Assembly (NCBI GenBank): GCA_045604155.1
Contig: JAZUNN010000024.1
Span: 1 to 39,083 of the forward strand
DNA length: 39,083 nucleotides
Direction of reading: 5' to 3'
Source of the DNA: JAISGQ01 sp045604155
GTDB taxonomy: Bacteria > Bacillota > Clostridia > Oscillospirales > Acutalibacteraceae
This document shows, one piece after another, positions 16,126 to 25,228 of this stretch. The notes beneath the pieces are model-generated. The model worked only from the letters and a program-made list of their open reading frames with translations. It ran no database searches and was not told the DNA's origin. The number at the start of each line of letters is the position of its first letter. Position 1 is the first letter of the stretch. The position numbers and the translations under genes were made by a program.

Positions 16126-18477
16126 ATGGAGAGAGTAAAGAAGTTTGAACCCCTCTGGGGTGTATGGAATTGTGAAGAAGTTCTCGGAGAAGGTGCCTTC
16201 GGTCGGGTTTACAAAGCAGTGCGCAAGGAAGGAAACCATGTGTACTATTCTGCAATCAAGCACGTTTCCGTGCCGGCCAGCGACCAGCAGCTTCACGATG
16301 TCCGTTCTTCAGGCTACCACAAAAGCGAGCAGGATGTAAGCAGATACTTTGATGCCATCGTTCAGGATGTTCAGAAGGAAATTGACTTCATGTACACCCT
16401 CAAGGGAAATGCAAATATAGTTTCCTATGAAGACCACATGGTAATCCCCAAGGAAAATGGCATCGGCTGCGATATTTTCATCCGCATGGAGCTTCTCCGT
16501 GATATTTCCTCGCTCAGCAATACGCTTTCACCCGCTGAGGTCATAAAGCTGGGTACAGATATCTGCACCGCTCTTGAAATATGCAAAAACAAGGGCATTC
16601 TTCACCGTGATATCAAGCCCTCGAATATTTTTGTAAACGACGACGGAATCTACAAGCTCGGTGACTTCGGCATTGCAAAGGCACTGGGCGGTGCAACTAC
16701 GGGAATGAGCAAAAAAGGCACCTATTCCTATATGGCTCCTGAGATATACAAGTGCGAGCCTGCAAATCATACCTCTGATATTTATTCTCTCGGCGTGGTG
16801 CTCTACAAGCTTCTCAACGACAACCGTCTGCCTTTCATGCCTCTTACCGGGGCAATCTTCCCTCAGCATCAGGACGATGCACTTATGAAAATGATAAGCG
16901 GTGCACCCATGCCTCCGCCCAGAAATGCACCGCCTGCTCTTTCAGACGTTATTCTCAAAGCCTGCGCCTACAATAAACGTGACCGTTTCCGCTCGCCGGC
17001 TGAATTCAAGAAAGCTCTCTCAGAGATTTCTGACAGCAATGACTTTATTCCGGAAAGCATCGCACCTGCAAAAGCTGTTTCTGCAAAAGCTGTTTCTGCA
17101 AAACCTGCTCCTGCGAAGGATGCTCCTGCAAAAGCCGTGCCCGAGGAAAAGGCAACCATGGTCAACCCTGTCATCCCTGAGATTCAACCCGAAGAAATCA
17201 TTCCCGAAAAGGAAAAGCCATCGGTTGTATCGGGCTTTCTCGGAAATATCAGCCGAAAAACCGCCACTATCATTATTGCGGTTTTGGCTGCTCTGGCAAT
17301 TTTCGAGCTTGCTTTCTTCCTTGTTCTCCGTGACAAAAACACCAGATACCATACCGCAGTTTTCAATTTGGAGCATGGAAATTACTACGAAGCAGCCGAA
17401 GAATTCGATGAACTGGGCAATTACAGAGACAGCGAACTTTACTACACCACTTCCATGTACTGCTATTCCATGCTGCTCAATTATTCAAGTGATAACTTAG
17501 GAGCAGTATATACCCTTGAAAATCTGTCCGATGATATCGACCGCTACAGCGATTATTCCGCATTTGATGATTATGAATTCTGGCTGAACAATTCAAATTA
17601 CTGCTGGGCACACAATCTGCTTTACTACGACAATTTCGACGAGGCAAAGGACATATTTATTTCTCTTGGAGATTATGCCGACAGTGCCGACATGGTAACA
17701 GAATGTGACTATTTGAAAGCAAAGGACTATTATTCCAAGGAGCAATGGGATGATGCAAAAGAAATCTTCTCTTCTCTCGGAGATTATTCTGACAGTTCCG
17801 ATATGGTAATATCCTGTGACTATGCAAAGGCATCGGAGCGCTTCTCCTCAGGTCAATGGAGTTCTGCAAAAGAAATTTTCTCTTCTCTCGGAGATTATTC
17901 TGACAGTGCCACTATGACAAAGGAATGTGATTATCAGATTGCTCTGGCATACTATAACAACGGTCAGCATGAAGACGCAAAGGAAATCTTTTCCTCCCTG
18001 GGAAAACACTCTGACAGTGCCGCATATGTTGCATTGTGTGATTTTCAGTATGCAAAAGAAAACTACAGCACCGGCGATGTCAAAGAACTTCGCAAGGTAT
18101 TCAAAGCACTGAAAACCTACTCAAAAACAAACGAAGAATGTAAAGAAGCTCTTGCCGCCAAATTATTCACTAAAATGAAGCTATGCAACAGTCATTATTA
18201 TTATGGTAAATATTATATTGAATACTCTTCTGATGGAAAATATGCAGATATTTATCTTCCTATGGGACCTGATAAACTTAATTATAAATATTCAATTCTG
18301 TACTGTTACGAAGGCGAATACGGAATGGGATATTACACCCAAAAAGAAGACCCTGACGATGACGATTACACTCTCTGGTTTGAAATTGTGTCCTTCAGTG
18401 ACCCCTATGCAGAGAAGCCCAAAAGTGTAACTATCAAAAACCCCACAAACGGCAAGACATATACATTCAAGCGATAA
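16126..18477 (+). CDS. Transmembrane Ser/Thr kinase 1 with five extracellular repeats
   Basis: Hanks-type kinase, 783 residues. Start set at ATG 16126 because both paralogues begin there (MERxxxFEPLWG); 20 upstream codons are in frame but not conserved. Glycine loop GEGAFG 21-26, Lys45, HRDIKPSN with Asp162, DFG 180-182, APE 204-206. An insertion between Lys45 and helix C (SSGYHKS...) and the motif GIGCDIFIRMELL mark the subfamily. Then an Ala/Lys/Pro linker (about 310-365), a TM helix (about 380-401) and an ectodomain with five helical repeats of about 37 residues (AKEIFSSLGDYSDSxxM...CDYxxA). A cap domain ending TVTIKNP-like and YTFKR is shared with kinases 2 and 3. All catalytic residues are present. 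No PASTA domain, so it is not a PrkC orthologue. Ligand unknown. Confidence 0.93.
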   Translation: MERVKKFEPLWGVWNCEEVLGEGAFGRVYKAVRKEGNHVYYSAIKHVSVPASDQQLHDVRSSGYHKSEQDVSRYFDAIVQDVQKEIDFMYTLKGNANIVSYEDHMVIPKENGIGCDIFIRMELLRDISSLSNTLSPAEVIKLGTDICTALEICKNKGILHRDIKPSNIFVNDDGIYKLGDFGIAKALGGATTGMSKKGTYSYMAPEIYKCEPANHTSDIYSLGVVLYKLLNDNRLPFMPLTGAIFPQHQDDALMKMISGAPMPPPRNAPPALSDVILKACAYNKRDRFRSPAEFKKALSEISDSNDFIPESIAPAKAVSAKAVSAKPAPAKDAPAKAVPEEKATMVNPVIPEIQPEEIIPEKEKPSVVSGFLGNISRKTATIIIAVLAALAIFELAFFLVLRDKNTRYHTAVFNLEHGNYYEAAEEFDELGNYRDSELYYTTSMYCYSMLLNYSSDNLGAVYTLENLSDDIDRYSDYSAFDDYEFWLNNSNYCWAHNLLYYDNFDEAKDIFISLGDYADSADMVTECDYLKAKDYYSKEQWDDAKEIFSSLGDYSDSSDMVISCDYAKASERFSSGQWSSAKEIFSSLGDYSDSATMTKECDYQIALAYYNNGQHEDAKEIFSSLGKHSDSAAYVALCDFQYAKENYSTGDVKELRKVFKALKTYSKTNEECKEALAAKLFTKMKLCNSHYYYGKYYIEYSSDGKYADIYLPMGPDKLNYKYSILYCYEGEYGMGYYTQKEDPDDDDYTLWFEIVSFSDPYAEKPKSVTIKNPTNGKTYTFKR
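17755..17907 (+). repeat. Near-identical 111-bp period repeat in kinase 1
   Basis: A 42-base block at 17755-17796 recurs at 17866-17907 with one mismatch, period 111 bases (37 codons). It covers the core AKEIFSSLGDYSDS of two adjacent ectodomain repeats and points to recent duplication or gene conversion. Confidence 0.85.
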
Positions 18478-18485
18478 ATCACTTT

Positions 18486-18519
18486 GTCCCGCAAGGAAAA
18501 ATTTCCTTGCGGGACTTTT
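18486..18519 (+). terminator. Terminator after kinase 1
   Basis: A 14-bp perfect stem (GTCCCGCAAGGAAA/TTTCCTTGCGGGAC) followed by TTTT. It separates kinase 1 from the kinase 2-3 transcript. Confidence 0.92.
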
Positions 18520-18538
18520 ATATGCCTTTTGCAGATTA

Positions 18539-18567
18539 TTGACTTTAACCGTTTCATAATATATACT
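18539..18567 (+). promoter_or_regulatory. Promoter of kinases 2 and 3
   Basis: TTGACT and TATACT with a 17-base spacer, about 50 bases before the kinase 2 ATG. Confidence 0.68.
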
Positions 18568-18615
18568 TTATAAGATAATAATTATTTCTCTCTAAATTTT
18601 GACGGAGGGTCGGCT

Positions 18616-20619
18616 ATGGAAAGAATAAGACAATTTGAACCTCTCTGGGGTGTCTGGGAATGCGAAGATGTTCTGGGCGAAGGCAGCTTCGGCAGAGTAT
18701 ACAGAGCCGTGCGCAAGGACGGTGATCGAAGATACTATTCCGCCATCAAGCACATTTCCGTGCCTGCCAGCGAGCAGCAGCTCCAGGAAATCCGCTCCTC
18801 CGGATGCCATAACAACGACGTGGAGGTCAGCAGATACTTCAATGCTATCATTCAGGATGTAAAAAGGGAAATAGATTTCATGTACACCCTGAGAGGAAAC
18901 GCAAATATTGTATCCTACGAGGATCACCTTATGATCCCCAAGCCCACGGGCATCGGCTGCGATATTTTCATCCGCATGGAGCTGCTCACAGACCTAAACA
19001 GCATAACCATATCCAATTTTTCGCCTCAGGAAGCAGTCAAGGTAGGCGTTGATATCTGCACTGCCCTTGAAGTCTGCGGCCGAGCGGGAATTCTCCACCG
19101 TGACATAAAGCCCTCCAACATATTCATAACCAACAACGGCGAGTGCAAGCTGGGTGACTTCGGTATTGCAAAGGTGCTTGACAATACAACTGTCGGCATG
19201 AGCAAAAAAGGCACCTATTCCTACATGGCTCCCGAAATCTACAAATGCGAGCCTGCAAACCGCACCTCGGATATATATTCTCTCGGAATCGTGCTTTACA
19301 AGCTTTTAAACGATAACCGTCTTCCCTTCCTTCCCGTGACAGGCACAATCTATCCCCATCATCAGGAGGAAGCACTTCTCAAAACCATGAACGGCACACC
19401 CATGCCGCCTCCAAAGGACGCACCTCCTGCCCTTGCAAACGTCATTCTCAAAGCCTGCTCCTACAACAAGCGCAATCGCTTCCAGTCCCCCACTGAATTC
19501 AAAAATGCCCTTATCTCGGCTCTTTCTGCACCCACTGCTCAGAATCGTGCCGCAGGCTTCTCACCCATGCCGCCTGCAGCCACTGTCGCAGTAAACACTG
19601 CTCCCGCCGATTTCCCGGCAGCATATCAGATGCCCGCAGCGAAAGAAAGCGGAGCAAGAAAAAAGGTCGCTGCTCTTATCTGCATCCTTCTTGCAATGGG
19701 TCTTATACTCGGTGGTCTGTATTTTTACAGAGGAATGAAAAAGGGTGATTCTGCCCAGACCACGGGCAGCAGTTACAGCGAAACCGACAGCAGCGACAAA
19801 ACTGATGCCCTGCGTTCATATCAGGAAGCACTTGATCTTATGAGCAGCGGACAGTACAAAGAGGCTATCGCCACTCTCAAGGACATCAGCAGCACCGCAG
19901 CCAGATACAGTGATGATCCTCAGTTTGCAAACTATGAGGAAAACCTGAATTATGCCTATTATCTCTATGCAGGTCAGCTTCTTGACGAAGAAAGCTGGGA
20001 CGATGCAAAGAACATATACCTTTCTCTCGGTGAGTTTTCCGACAGTAATAAAAAAGCTGTGGAATGTGATTATAAGAAGGCCATGTTCTTTTATTCTCAG
20101 GGCAGCTGGGGAAAGGCGAAGAATGTTTTCTCCTCCATCCGTGACCATTCCGACAGCAAGGCATATACAGCCCTGTGCAATTTCCACCTGGAAAAGGAAA
20201 AGGAATCTCATGTAGATTCCGTCGAGGATATAAACGAATTGCGCACTCTGTTCAGAAGTCTGCACGATTATGCGGATACAAACGACCAGTGCAAAGCAGC
20301 CTGTGCAGACCCAATGTTTACCCTTTTGAAGCTCTGTGACAGAGAATATTCAAACGGTGACGAGTATATCAATCTGTACAGCGACAGCAATGGTCTTCAC
20401 ACCAGCTTAAAGCTTTCCTGGTTCAACGAAAGCTCCTACTGGTGGTACTTTGATGACTCAATCGGCGAATTCGGTATATTCTCATATAAGACTTCTGAAG
20501 ATAATTCTTATATTCAGCTTTTTGAAGTCATCGGATTTGATAATTCCTATTCAGAAGCACCCGCATCCATAACTGTCAGAAGCATGACAGACGGTACAAG
20601 ATACACTTTCTACAACTGA
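18616..20619 (+). CDS. Transmembrane Ser/Thr kinase 2 with two extracellular repeats
   Basis: 667 residues, ATG 18616 with GGAGG 7 bases upstream. The catalytic domain is almost collinear with kinase 1: GEGSFG 21-26, Lys45, HRD 161-163, DFG 181-183, APE about 205-207. The linker is Ala/Pro-rich, the TM helix is at about 351-371. The ectodomain has a degenerate segment, two clear repeats (WDDAKNIYLSLGEFSDS and WGKAKNVFSSIRDHSDS) and the shared C-terminal cap (FTLLKLCD... to RYTFYN). It was probably produced by tandem duplication followed by loss or gain of repeats. Kinase 3 follows after 13 bases, so the two are translated from one mRNA. Catalytically competent by motif; target unknown. Confidence 0.93.
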   Translation: MERIRQFEPLWGVWECEDVLGEGSFGRVYRAVRKDGDRRYYSAIKHISVPASEQQLQEIRSSGCHNNDVEVSRYFNAIIQDVKREIDFMYTLRGNANIVSYEDHLMIPKPTGIGCDIFIRMELLTDLNSITISNFSPQEAVKVGVDICTALEVCGRAGILHRDIKPSNIFITNNGECKLGDFGIAKVLDNTTVGMSKKGTYSYMAPEIYKCEPANRTSDIYSLGIVLYKLLNDNRLPFLPVTGTIYPHHQEEALLKTMNGTPMPPPKDAPPALANVILKACSYNKRNRFQSPTEFKNALISALSAPTAQNRAAGFSPMPPAATVAVNTAPADFPAAYQMPAAKESGARKKVAALICILLAMGLILGGLYFYRGMKKGDSAQTTGSSYSETDSSDKTDALRSYQEALDLMSSGQYKEAIATLKDISSTAARYSDDPQFANYEENLNYAYYLYAGQLLDEESWDDAKNIYLSLGEFSDSNKKAVECDYKKAMFFYSQGSWGKAKNVFSSIRDHSDSKAYTALCNFHLEKEKESHVDSVEDINELRTLFRSLHDYADTNDQCKAACADPMFTLLKLCDREYSNGDEYINLYSDSNGLHTSLKLSWFNESSYWWYFDDSIGEFGIFSYKTSEDNSYIQLFEVIGFDNSYSEAPASITVRSMTDGTRYTFYN

Positions 20620-20632
20620 AAGGAAAAGCAAT

Positions 20633-22306
20633 ATGGACAAAATAAAACCCTTTGAGCCCCTCTGGGGCACATGGATATGCGAAGGGGTGCTGGGCGAAGG
20701 CAGCTTCGGCAGGGTATACCGTGCCGTCCGCAACGACAGCGGACGAAGGTACTATTCTGCTGTCAAGCACATCTCCGTACCGGCAAATGAGCAGCAGCTC
20801 AACGAAGTCCGTTCCTCGGGAAATTACCGCAGCGACGCAGAAGTCAGTCAGTTTTTTGACGCTATTGTCCGTGATGTTATCCGTGAGATTGATTTCATGT
20901 ATGCTCTTAAAGGAAACGCAAATATCGTTTCCTATGAAGATCACATGATAGTGCCGAAGAAAAGCGGTGTCGGCTGTGATATTTTCATCCGCATGGAACT
21001 GCTCCGTGACCTTAACAGCACCGCAGCAGCCATTACTCCCTCCGAAGCAGTAAAGATTGGGATTGATATCTGCACTGCTCTGGAAGTATGCGTAAAAAAG
21101 AACATTATCCACCGTGATATCAAGCCTTCAAATATTTTCGTAAATGAAGACGGAACATATAAGCTTGGAGATTTCGGTATTGCAAGAGTGCTCAGCGGCA
21201 CTACAACGGGAATGAGCAAGAAGGGTACATATTCCTATATGTCACCTGAAATATACAAGTGCGAAAGCGCAAACTTCACCTCCGATATCTATTCTCTGGG
21301 CGTTGTGCTTTACAAGCTTTTAAACGAAAAACGCCTGCCCTTTATCCCTCTCACAGGTGTCATTCTCCCCAAGCATAATGATGAAGCCCTAATCAAGATG
21401 GTAAGCGGTGCACCAATGCCGCCTCCCGTAAACGCAAGTCCCATGCTTGCCGCAGTCATACTGCAGGCCTGCAGCTATAACAAACGTGACCGTTTCCAGC
21501 ACGCTTCCGCATTCAAGAAAGCTCTTATTGCAACGCCGGAGTTTTCAGGTTCCGAGCCGGTTTCATTTTCCAGGTCAGCACCTGCACCCATACCTGCTCC
21601 TGCGTCAAATACTGTGCTTGCACCTGTATTGAAGCCTGCCCCCGCACCTGCCCATGTTCCCGATAGCAAACCCGAGGCAGGCACTTCAGAAAAGGCTGTA
21701 TCTAAGCCTTCCTCTGCTGCGCCAAAGAAAGGAAAACTCTGGCTTAAGCTTCTTATCATTTTTTCCGCAGTTATAGTTGCTGCAGGCATTATCATAGGCA
21801 TATCCCTTTCATCTTCTCCATCCGAGCAGGCATCATCTCATGATTCCGCTGCAGCGCAGGCTTTAGAGGACTACAATTACATAAAGCAGCATTACACTCC
21901 CTATGATTATGATAAATTATTGCCTGTTTTCAACTCTCTTTCTGCCTGTTCATCCCGCAGCAAGGAATGCAGGGACGCCTGCGGCGACGGTATCTTCACA
22001 CTGCTTAAGCTTCGAGGCAACACCTATTCAACAGGCTATTCCTACACTTTCCGCTTCTTCTCGATACCCGGAGATCCGACTCTTTACATCGATCACGAAA
22101 TGTGGAATCAGGATGGCATCCAGGGTTTCCTTTATGATGAGAACAGAGGCAAGCATGGAATCGTCACTCTTTCCAAGGACGGCACAAACTACGAAGACTG
22201 GTTTGAAATAGTAAGATTCAACGACCCCACTTTACTCAAGCCTGATTCTCTGACTGTCAGAAACCCGGTAACTGACAAAGATTATACTTTTATTTTGAAA
22301 GAATAG
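20633..22306 (+). CDS. Transmembrane Ser/Thr kinase 3, repeat-less
   Basis: 557 residues, start ATG 20633 with AAGGAAAA upstream, 13 bases after kinase 2. GEGSFG 21-26, Lys45, HRD 160-162, DFG 180-182. The activation segment ends in SPE, not APE (residues 204-206). A long Pro/Ala linker (APAPIPAPAS and similar) precedes the TM helix (about 369-391). The ectodomain is only about 165 residues: no repeats, just the short helical lead-in and the cap domain (FTLLKLRGNTYSTG ... VTDKDYTF) common to all three kinases. This is the minimal form of the array and shows that the cap is the constant part. It ends at a bidirectional terminator. Confidence 0.93.
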   Translation: MDKIKPFEPLWGTWICEGVLGEGSFGRVYRAVRNDSGRRYYSAVKHISVPANEQQLNEVRSSGNYRSDAEVSQFFDAIVRDVIREIDFMYALKGNANIVSYEDHMIVPKKSGVGCDIFIRMELLRDLNSTAAAITPSEAVKIGIDICTALEVCVKKNIIHRDIKPSNIFVNEDGTYKLGDFGIARVLSGTTTGMSKKGTYSYMSPEIYKCESANFTSDIYSLGVVLYKLLNEKRLPFIPLTGVILPKHNDEALIKMVSGAPMPPPVNASPMLAAVILQACSYNKRDRFQHASAFKKALIATPEFSGSEPVSFSRSAPAPIPAPASNTVLAPVLKPAPAPAHVPDSKPEAGTSEKAVSKPSSAAPKKGKLWLKLLIIFSAVIVAAGIIIGISLSSSPSEQASSHDSAAAQALEDYNYIKQHYTPYDYDKLLPVFNSLSACSSRSKECRDACGDGIFTLLKLRGNTYSTGYSYTFRFFSIPGDPTLYIDHEMWNQDGIQGFLYDENRGKHGIVTLSKDGTNYEDWFEIVRFNDPTLLKPDSLTVRNPVTDKDYTFILKE

Positions 22307-22313
22307 CAGCAAA

Positions 22314-22345
22314 AATCCCCACGGAAGATACCTTCCGTGGGGATT
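22314..22345. terminator. Bidirectional terminator
   Basis: A 14-bp stem (AATCCCCACGGAAG/CTTCCGTGGGGATT) with a 4-base loop between convergent genes (stops at 22306 + and 22354 -), with T-rich sequence on both sides. Confidence 0.93.
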
Positions 22346-22353
22346 GATTTTAT

Positions 22354-23262
22354 TTATGCATTGGTGCTTATATCATCGTCATGCTCTTCGCCTGCGTCAG
22401 ACTCGGAAACAGCATCTGTATCAGACACCGCGTTTCGCTCATTCCAGAGGCTTTCCGCCTCCTTTTTGTAAAGCTCCTCATCGCTTATGCGATAAGCTGT
22501 CAGTACAACCGGCAAATCCTTTACTGCAAAGGACATATCCGCAAGAGATTCTCTCTTAAGACCCATCGCTGTAAGCTGTTCATCGGTTATGAGATCGTAA
22601 TTTCCTGCAACAAGAATCTCGCAGATGTTCTGCTCATACATACCTGCCAGCATTGACATGGTCATCTCTTCGCCGAACACCGCAACCAGCTCAGGCACTG
22701 TGAATGTTACCGAATCGGCAGTGAAATACATGACCACATCGCCGTTTTCACTGCGGTCTATCATTATCTCTTCTAAAAAAGACGTTCCTTCGCTGCCCGA
22801 TTTTTCATAACGCTTTGCGGTAACAACTCCGTCATACGGTGCAGGTGCCTTTTCGGAATATGAATAGTAGCTTGTCTGTGTTCCGCTTTTGTACCTTAAA
22901 ACCATTCTGCCGTCCTCACAGAAAACAACAGAGAAGGTTTCATGTACTCCCGATATATCCGAGCCGCTCTCAGTTGTGAAAACATATCTCTGCTCTGCCA
23001 TGTATGTTCCGTGCAGAACATCACGGTCCGGATTGGAATCGTATTTTAAAATCAGAAGGCATATTACAACTGCGGCAACGAGCACCACACCTGCAATGCA
23101 GCAGCGGATTATAAAGCTCTGCTTCTGCTGTTTTTCCTTTTCTGCCATCATTGCCGCAACCTGAGCCTCAGAAATTTTCTTCTTTGATATCTGGCTGCTC
23201 TTGCAGCTGGCACAGACTTTTGCACCTTTTTTGTTGTTGTAGCCACATTTAGGACAAAGCAT
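22354..23262 (-). CDS. Zinc-ribbon, single-TM protein of unknown function
   Basis: 302 residues, ATG 23262 with GGAGG and a 9-base spacer. An N-terminal zinc ribbon (CPKCG at 3-7, CASC at 17-20) is followed by a basic/Gln-rich helix, a TM helix at about 49-73 and an ectodomain of about 220 residues with a beta-rich part (TYMAEQRYVFTTESG, MVLRYKSGTQTSYYSY) and an acidic end. The ribbon is inferred to be inside and the large domain outside. I do not recognise the ectodomain family. It is the last gene of a three-gene minus-strand run (25192-22354; gaps of 30 and 58 bases) and is convergent with the kinase array. Confidence 0.8.
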   Translation of the reverse strand: MLCPKCGYNNKKGAKVCASCKSSQISKKKISEAQVAAMMAEKEKQQKQSFIIRCCIAGVVLVAAVVICLLILKYDSNPDRDVLHGTYMAEQRYVFTTESGSDISGVHETFSVVFCEDGRMVLRYKSGTQTSYYSYSEKAPAPYDGVVTAKRYEKSGSEGTSFLEEIMIDRSENGDVVMYFTADSVTFTVPELVAVFGEEMTMSMLAGMYEQNICEILVAGNYDLITDEQLTAMGLKRESLADMSFAVKDLPVVLTAYRISDEELYKKEAESLWNERNAVSDTDAVSESDAGEEHDDDISTNA

Positions 23263-23320
23263 TGGATTTTACCTCCGAGGAGCAATTACTTTTGGTATTA
23301 TTTATATGTAATATTACAGA

Positions 23321-24538
23321 TTATGCTGCTTCTGTGGGAGAATACATATCCCACAGAAGACTTATCTCGTCGCTGTCGAGATCAAATTCACGGGTAACAC
23401 GGTAATAATTTGCCTCTGCGATCTGACCGAGTGCATCAATGGAAATACGCATTCTGTCGCCATCCAGCTCGACAATATTCATATCAACATCAATTCCCAT
23501 TACGCTCAGAACAAACTTATCTCCTTCAAGTGTAATGGTCATATCATCGCCTAATTCATCCTGCACGCCAAGATAGTCACCGTACACAACAGAGCCGTCA
23601 GGTTTTACAACTATATACTCGGTGCCGTACTGGTCAACCCATGTTCCCACAAGAGCGGAAACTCTGCTGCCCTCACGGAAGAATGTAAGCTTCTTTTCAG
23701 GCTCACCCGGTTGCCAGATTGTGAGAGCATCACCTGAAACTGTGTAGAAAAGATATTCATTGCCCGACTTTGAAGAGCAGGTGATCTCATATCCGTCTGC
23801 GCTGTAGCTGTAATCTGTTCCGTAAATATGAGCATCGCCCATATCAGAGAAGCTTATGACGGTTTCGCCAAGCTGCCAGCTTCCGCAGATATCTTCAGGA
23901 TTGTTTTTGTCTGACGCTCTCATCGAAACTGAGTCCGACTTGTCTTCTTTGACCCAGAGCTTGAGTGTGCGGGAAACCTTCTTGTACTTGACATCAAGAG
24001 TGCTTTCATCGTCAAGTGTCAGGGTTATCTTTTTGTCATCCCATGTACATTTATAACCCTTGCCGTCAATTTCAATAATTCCGCCGCTGCTTGCAAGGAA
24101 AGTATGATCATCACTCTCCCACGCACCTGTAAATTCGGGGGCTTCAATGACTTTTGATTCTGAATTTGTGCAGGATGCTGCCATATCCGAGAATCGGAAT
24201 TCCGAATTTCTCGCAAGCACGAATGCAGCTGCGCCAAAGCCAATGAAGACAATGAATATTATCATCATTACAAGAGCGACTTTAAGTGCCTTGCGATTGT
24301 TTTTTCTGGCCGTTGATTCTTCATCTGAAGGCTCGACCGCAATCTCAGTGACGGGCTCAGCTGCAACCTCGGTGACGGGCTCAGCTGCCATCTCAGTGAC
24401 GGGCTCGACCGCAATCTCAGCAACGGACTCAGCTGCAACCTCGGTGACGGGCTCGGCTTCTATCTCAGTGACGGGCTCGGCTGTCATTACTTCCTCATTC
24501 TGCATGGTATCGCCGGTGACATTGATGTTTTCGCTCAT
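23321..24538 (-). CDS. Single-TM protein with Glu-Pro-Val-Thr repeats and beta-rich ectodomain
   Basis: 405 residues, ATG 24538 with GAGG and a 6-base spacer. The cytosolic N-terminus (about 1-83) lacks a zinc ribbon, unlike its neighbours, and instead carries six 8-residue repeats of the type EPVTEVAA (residues 21-68). The TM helix is at about 84-108. The ectodomain has three successive beta-rich segments, each opening with G-[AST]-W (GAWESDDHTF, GSWQLGETVI, GTWVDQYGTE), of the lipocalin-like type often seen in clostridial hypothetical proteins (DUF5640-like; not verified). The same G-S-W segment occurs once in the upstream neighbour. It is the middle gene of the operon. Confidence 0.8.
   Translation of the reverse strand: MSENINVTGDTMQNEEVMTAEPVTEIEAEPVTEVAAESVAEIAVEPVTEMAAEPVTEVAAEPVTEIAVEPSDEESTARKNNRKALKVALVMMIIFIVFIGFGAAAFVLARNSEFRFSDMAASCTNSESKVIEAPEFTGAWESDDHTFLASSGGIIEIDGKGYKCTWDDKKITLTLDDESTLDVKYKKVSRTLKLWVKEDKSDSVSMRASDKNNPEDICGSWQLGETVISFSDMGDAHIYGTDYSYSADGYEITCSSKSGNEYLFYTVSGDALTIWQPGEPEKKLTFFREGSRVSALVGTWVDQYGTEYIVVKPDGSVVYGDYLGVQDELGDDMTITLEGDKFVLSVMGIDVDMNIVELDGDRMRISIDALGQIAEANYYRVTREFDLDSDEISLLWDMYSPTEAA
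24335..24478 (-). repeat. Six tandem 24-bp units (EPVTE repeats)
   Basis: 144 bases encode six imperfect 8-residue units rich in Glu, Pro, Val and Thr. Units differ at a few positions, and copy number could vary by slippage. Confidence 0.85.
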
Positions 24539-24568
24539 AGTTATCCTCTCTTTCCTCTTTTCCTTTTA

Positions 24569-25192
24569 TCATGCATCTGATTCGATGCTTTCCCACATTT
24601 CCATAAGTTCTGAATATGTCAGGTCTGTTCTTCTGCTGACAAGATAATAAGTATAGCTTCTTTCGCCGCTTATATCGGATGTTTCAATGGTAAGGCTGTC
24701 ATCCTCCAGCACATATTCCGCTGTTATCTTCTGTTTTTCTCCCTCAAGAACAATGTTTGCATCGTCCCGGAGGTATGTACCGCTCAGGTCATCTGCTGCA
24801 AATTTACCCGATGCCGTAAAAACTATATACCCATCTTCACATACCCACGAGCCGGTAAGACCGGTTACGGTTTCCGTATTGCTGACGACTTCCGTTTCTG
24901 TGTCTTCTTTTCTGTTCTGCGGTATAAATGTCATCAGGTATATTGCGGCGGCAATAAGAAGCACCGCCATGCAGATGGAAAAAACCATCAGACCTGTAAA
25001 TCTTGATTCGGTCTTTTCCTCCATCATCTGAAAATACTGCTCAGAAGGCTCTGCCGCAGGCATATTCGGCTGCGTTTCGGAGATAGGACTGAGAGAAACA
25101 AAATCGGAATTCTCACCCATATTCTGATTACCGCAGGACGGGCAGAATCTTGCACCATCCTCACAGGGGAATCCGCAGGACGGACAATTCAT
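24569..25192 (-). CDS. Zinc-ribbon, single-TM protein with one beta-rich ectodomain
   Basis: 207 residues, ATG 25192 with GGAGG and a 7-base spacer. Zinc ribbon CPSCG at 3-7 and CPSCG at 17-21, a linker, a TM helix at about 67-89, and a single ectodomain segment (GSWVCEDGYIVFTASGKF ...) of the same G-S-W type as in the next gene. First gene of the operon, 30 bases before the EPVTE-repeat gene. The plan (ribbon inside, sensor-like domain outside) is shared with 22354-23262 and the giant LRR protein. Function unknown. Confidence 0.8.
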   Translation of the reverse strand: MNCPSCGFPCEDGARFCPSCGNQNMGENSDFVSLSPISETQPNMPAAEPSEQYFQMMEEKTESRFTGLMVFSICMAVLLIAAAIYLMTFIPQNRKEDTETEVVSNTETVTGLTGSWVCEDGYIVFTASGKFAADDLSGTYLRDDANIVLEGEKQKITAEYVLEDDSLTIETSDISGERSYTYYLVSRRTDLTYSELMEMWESIESDA

Positions 25193-25228
25193 TTTTATTC
25201 CTCCTTTTTTCTGTCAGTTTATTTTAAT

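Noticed and set aside
17640..18060. Regular repeats in kinase 1 as a CRISPR array
   Set aside because: The repeats are in frame, protein-coding, with a 37-codon period, and the intervening sequence is not spacer-like.
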